From contig JBPBPL010000020.1 of assembly GCA_050954285.1 (NCBI GenBank), forward strand, positions 18,744 through 82,743: a DNA stretch of 64,000 bases, written 5' to 3'. The stretch is from Mucilaginibacter_A sp050954285. GTDB lineage: Bacteria > Bacteroidota > Bacteroidia > Sphingobacteriales > Sphingobacteriaceae. Position 1 is the stretch's first letter, and each line of letters starts with the position of its first letter. This document shows positions 61,874 to 64,000 of the stretch, one piece after another. The translations under genes and the position numbers were made by a program. A model generated the notes under the pieces. The model saw only the letters and a list, made by a program, of their open reading frames with translations, had not been told where the DNA came from and ran no database searches.

Positions 61874-62188
61874 TTAGTAAACCTGTGTTTCCGGGTCGAT
61901 CTCATCTGCCCACGCCAGCATACCGCCTTTTAGGTTATACAAATCGGTAAAGCCTTGTTGCTCCAGCTGCATAATAGCAGCTGCACTACGTTTTCCGCTA
62001 CGGCACATTACCACAACAGGTTTGTTTTTAGCGATTTTGCCAGACTCAATGGAAATGCCGCTTAGCGGGATCAATTCGCCGCCCAGATTAGACATTTCGT
62101 ATTCAAAATCTTCCCGCACATCAATTAGCTGGAAATCTTCACCCGAATCCATTTTTTCTTTTAATTCCTGAACGCTTATTTCTTTCAT
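61874..62188 (-). CDS. Single-domain rhodanese-like protein
   Basis: The 104-residue cytoplasmic protein has the rhodanese pattern: 'FQLIDVREDFEYEMSNLGG', the active-site loop 'VVVMCRSGKRSAAA' with catalytic Cys (about residue 61), and 'FTDLYNLKGGMLAWADEID'. It would carry persulfide sulfur; the acceptor is unknown. It is the first gene of the rhodanese-small membrane protein-SPFH row. Confidence 0.94.
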   Translation of the reverse strand: MKEISVQELKEKMDSGEDFQLIDVREDFEYEMSNLGGELIPLSGISIESGKIAKNKPVVVMCRSGKRSAAAIMQLEQQGFTDLYNLKGGMLAWADEIDPETQVY

Positions 62189-62288
62189 TGTTGTAAATGT
62201 TATAGTTCAAAGTTAAAGCTTTAATTGATTTTTAAGTTAAATTAAACCGCAGCGCAATAATTATTCATGCGGATATCCGTTCTCAAAC

Positions 62289-62334
62289 CGTACTGTTTTT
62301 ACCAGGTAAAAAAAGCATCGTTAAAAGAAGCATT
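62289..62334. repeat. Cluster of three dispersed-motif copies in 46 bases
   Basis: CGTACTGTTTTTACC (62289-62303, plus), GGTAAAAAAAGCATC (62305-62319, minus) and GTTAAAAGAAGCATT (62320-62334, minus) follow one another with 0-1 base between them. The first two form a palindrome centred on ACC-A-GGT, showing both arms of the element intact. The cluster lies between divergent rhodanese and DUF4407 genes, 48 bases before the DUF4407 ATG. Confidence 0.9.
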
Positions 62335-62369
62335 GCCCTAAATATGAGCAGGATAGCGTTTTTGTTATG

Positions 62370-62377
62370 TACTTTTG
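62370..62377 (+). promoter_or_regulatory. -7 box (TACTTTTG) giving a probably leaderless DUF4407 mRNA
   Basis: TAnnTTTG match ending 5 bases before the ATG at 62382; the start point would coincide with the start codon. No -33 TTTG is seen at the normal distance. Confidence 0.5.
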
Positions 62378-62381
62378 AAAA

Positions 62382-63503
62382 ATGAAACAAGTAAACCGTT
62401 TTTTCTGGTTCTGCTCCGGCGTGCATGTGGATACGCTGAAAAAGTACCCGATCGAGTTGAATAAATACGTAGGCATCGGCGCAACTATATTTTTTACAGC
62501 TTTATTTGCTTCACTTTCCGGCGGTTATGCCATGTATTTTGTGTTCAGCGGAAACCCAGGCGCACCGTTTTTCGCCATTTTATTTGGAGTGATTTGGGGT
62601 TTGGCCATCTTCAATATGGACCGCTACATTGTGGGCAGCATTAACAAAAGAGGTTCTACCAATTCGCAGATTTTGCAGGCCACGCCACGGATTTTGCTGG
62701 CCATTATGATTGGGATCGTAATTTCCCGTCCGCTGGAACTGAAAATTTTTGATAAAGAAATCCGCAATAAACTTAAAACTTCTTATCTCAAAGGTCAGCG
62801 TTCTAAAATCGATACCATGAACATCACTTTCAACAAAAAGTATGGCATGGATCTGGCCAAAGCAGCTGATATTAAAGCTGAAAGAGATTCGCTGCAAAAA
62901 GACATTACTCGCTCCCGTTATCAGTTAAACCAGGAAATTTTCGGTGATAAAACCAACCAAACTTCTGGTAAAAATGGTTTTGGTACTTTCGCCAAACAAA
63001 AAGATGCGGTTTTGAAGGAAAAAGAAGCACGATTAAATACCGTTCGTGATGATCAGCTTAAAATGGATCAATACATTTCTACCCGAAAAAATGTGGAAGG
63101 TGTAACCGATACCAAATTATTTAATGATCGTCAGTTGGATAGTTTGTCCAACGTGGCCGGTTTTAGTGATCGGAACTGGGCTTTGGGTCAGCTGGCCTAC
63201 AACACTAATGGCACGCGCGATCTGGATACTTATCTGGCGCAATCTTTCATCGGTTATCTGTTTATTTTGTTTGAATGTTTGCCGGTTTTGGTGAAACTGA
63301 TGTCACCGAAAGGCCCGTATGATGTAGCTTTGGGCAAAACGGAAGAAGCCAATATCCATTTTGCCGAGAAAGACATGGAGCAGGATATCACCGTAACCGA
63401 TGCCGTGCAGGATCATCGCATCAATACCAATATTTCCCTGGTTAAAAACACCATTAGCAAGCGTGCCGAACGAAAATTTGAGCGCGAGGATTTAAAAACC
63501 TAA
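62382..63503 (+). CDS. DUF4407 domain membrane protein
   Basis: The 373-residue protein has four membrane spans: two near residues 30-75, one near 95-115 and one near 290-310, with 'GLAIFNMDRYIVGSINKRG' between the second and third and a long charged, partly coiled-coil domain between the third and fourth ('LQKDITRSRYQLNQEIFGDK'). This matches the DUF4407 family, common in Bacteroidota and Actinobacteria, function unknown. Its stop codon is followed at once by a motif copy. Confidence 0.88.
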   Translation: MKQVNRFFWFCSGVHVDTLKKYPIELNKYVGIGATIFFTALFASLSGGYAMYFVFSGNPGAPFFAILFGVIWGLAIFNMDRYIVGSINKRGSTNSQILQATPRILLAIMIGIVISRPLELKIFDKEIRNKLKTSYLKGQRSKIDTMNITFNKKYGMDLAKAADIKAERDSLQKDITRSRYQLNQEIFGDKTNQTSGKNGFGTFAKQKDAVLKEKEARLNTVRDDQLKMDQYISTRKNVEGVTDTKLFNDRQLDSLSNVAGFSDRNWALGQLAYNTNGTRDLDTYLAQSFIGYLFILFECLPVLVKLMSPKGPYDVALGKTEEANIHFAEKDMEQDITVTDAVQDHRINTNISLVKNTISKRAERKFEREDLKT

Positions 63504-63517
63504 ATGCTTCTTTTAGC
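63503..63517 (+). repeat. Dispersed motif copy overlapping the DUF4407 stop (AATGCTTCTTTTAGC)
   Basis: The stop TAA (63501-63503) shares its last base with the motif, which points out of the gene. Confidence 0.9.
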
Positions 63518-63602
63518 ATACTTTTTTCGGGTTCGGTTTAAAATTGTATTTTTCGGCGATGATTTTTTGCTTTTGCAGATGATCACTTCAACCCAGCAAA
63601 AT

Positions 63603-64000
63603 ATGAAATTCAACCGGATACTGTTTTTATCAACCTTTTTTTGTTGCCGCGTTTTTGCTCAAACTCCGGAGCAATTAATCAGTAAAAACGATGTGGAACG
63701 CATTATTAAAACGCTTTCTGCGGATGATATGCAGGGCCGCGCCACTTTTACGCCGGGAATAGAAAAAGCAGCCAGATTTATCGAAAGTGAATATAAAACT
63801 ATTGGCTTACAACCACTTGCAGGAAATAAAGATTACCGTCAAAATTTCAGTATGACCAAAAGCACGCCGGTTTCAGTTTCTGCTTCGATCAATAACAACA
63901 TTATTCCGAAAGAAAATGTAACCGTGGTTAGTGGTACGCCAACGTTTACGTGGAGCAATAACGCTGAGGTGGAAGTGGTGAAAATTAAAGCGGAAGACAA
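63603..64000 (+). CDS. M28-family-like peptidase, N-terminal part (truncated by window edge)
   Basis: The frame starts at ATG 63603 and is open to the window end (132 codons). It begins with a signal peptide (about residues 1-19, cut after 'RVFA') and continues 'ERIIKTLSADDMQGRATFTPGIEKAARFIESEYKTIGLQ' (in pieces), the characteristic start of exported Bacteroidota M28 aminopeptidases before the PA insert. The zinc ligands lie beyond the window. A motif copy is coded in the signal peptide (63617-63631). Confidence 0.82.
   Translation, partial: MKFNRILFLSTFFCCRVFAQTPEQLISKNDVERIIKTLSADDMQGRATFTPGIEKAARFIESEYKTIGLQPLAGNKDYRQNFSMTKSTPVSVSASINNNIIPKENVTVVSGTPTFTWSNNAEVEVVKIKAED

Noticed and set aside
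6413..63517. Dispersed motif considered as a CRISPR or tandem repeat array
   Set aside because: Copies are scattered on both strands with irregular spacing, no spacers of equal length and no cas genes.
6413..63517. Dispersed motif considered as insertion-sequence ends or target sites
   Set aside because: There is no transposase, no paired ends at constant distance apart from a few pairs, and many copies lie in intact coding frames.

Overview
The window looks like a chromosomal segment of a Bacteroidota bacterium, most likely family Sphingobacteriaceae (Pedobacter/Mucilaginibacter type). The reasons are the SusC/SusD pair, the FG-GAP/ASPIC lipoproteins, the DUF4270, DUF4407, DUF1800 and DUF1501 genes, futalosine-pathway menaquinone genes, promoters with the Bacteroidota -7 box TAnnTTTG, and the near absence of Shine-Dalgarno sequences. 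I see no phage, transposase, CRISPR array, rRNA or tRNA.

Layout. 1-1.4 kb: AT-rich tail of a probable surface-polysaccharide locus (end of an unknown gene, then an acyltransferase), closed by a terminator. 1.4-6.5 kb: the rimP-nusA-infB operon on the minus strand, with a terminator-like hairpin in its leader. 6.5-14.1 kb: housekeeping genes: a small membrane protein, a minus-strand panC-panD-rfaE2-thioredoxin cluster, then glycogen synthase-like, DUF4270 and glmS on the plus strand. 14.2-34.6 kb: a carbohydrate (probably alpha-glucoside/trehalose) island: GH37 trehalase, a vanadium-haloperoxidase-type phosphatase, a GH65 enzyme, two FG-GAP/ASPIC lipoproteins, SusD, SusC, a doubly truncated glycosidase-kinase chimera and a LacI regulator with a perfect operator. 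34.8-37.4 kb: an oxidative-stress group (OxyR, a quinone-reductase-like MDR, superoxide dismutase). 37.6-52.6 kb: tadA, a DUF1800/DUF1501 pair, rlmI, terC, a Tsp-like S41 protease, a DNA exonuclease/ligase pair, an SDR, a GHL10 hydrolase and a coiled-coil membrane protein. 52.7-64 kb: a very large histidine kinase, fabD-folE-queD, mqnB-mqnD, a PAS/DHp protein, an SPFH protein group, a DUF4407 protein and the start of an M28-type peptidase.

The most unusual signal is not a gene. A short motif, DATRCTKYTTTTAYCG (reverse complement CGRTAAAARMAGYATH), recurs more than 40 times on both strands between 6.4 kb and the right edge, in most intergenic gaps and in many coding regions. It comes in two main flavours (ATACTGTTTTTA and ATGCTTCTTTTA) plus hybrids. 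It is usually followed 4-8 bases later by an A-rich block that mirrors its own T-run, so it looks like one conserved arm of a palindrome. About ten intergenic copies overlap a stop or start codon with the same polarity, the RCT end inside the gene and the T-run pointing out. Density and placement resemble DNA-uptake sequences or a very abundant protein-binding or terminator element. I know of no description of this motif. All product names are from reading the sequence and recalling family motifs; no searches were run.
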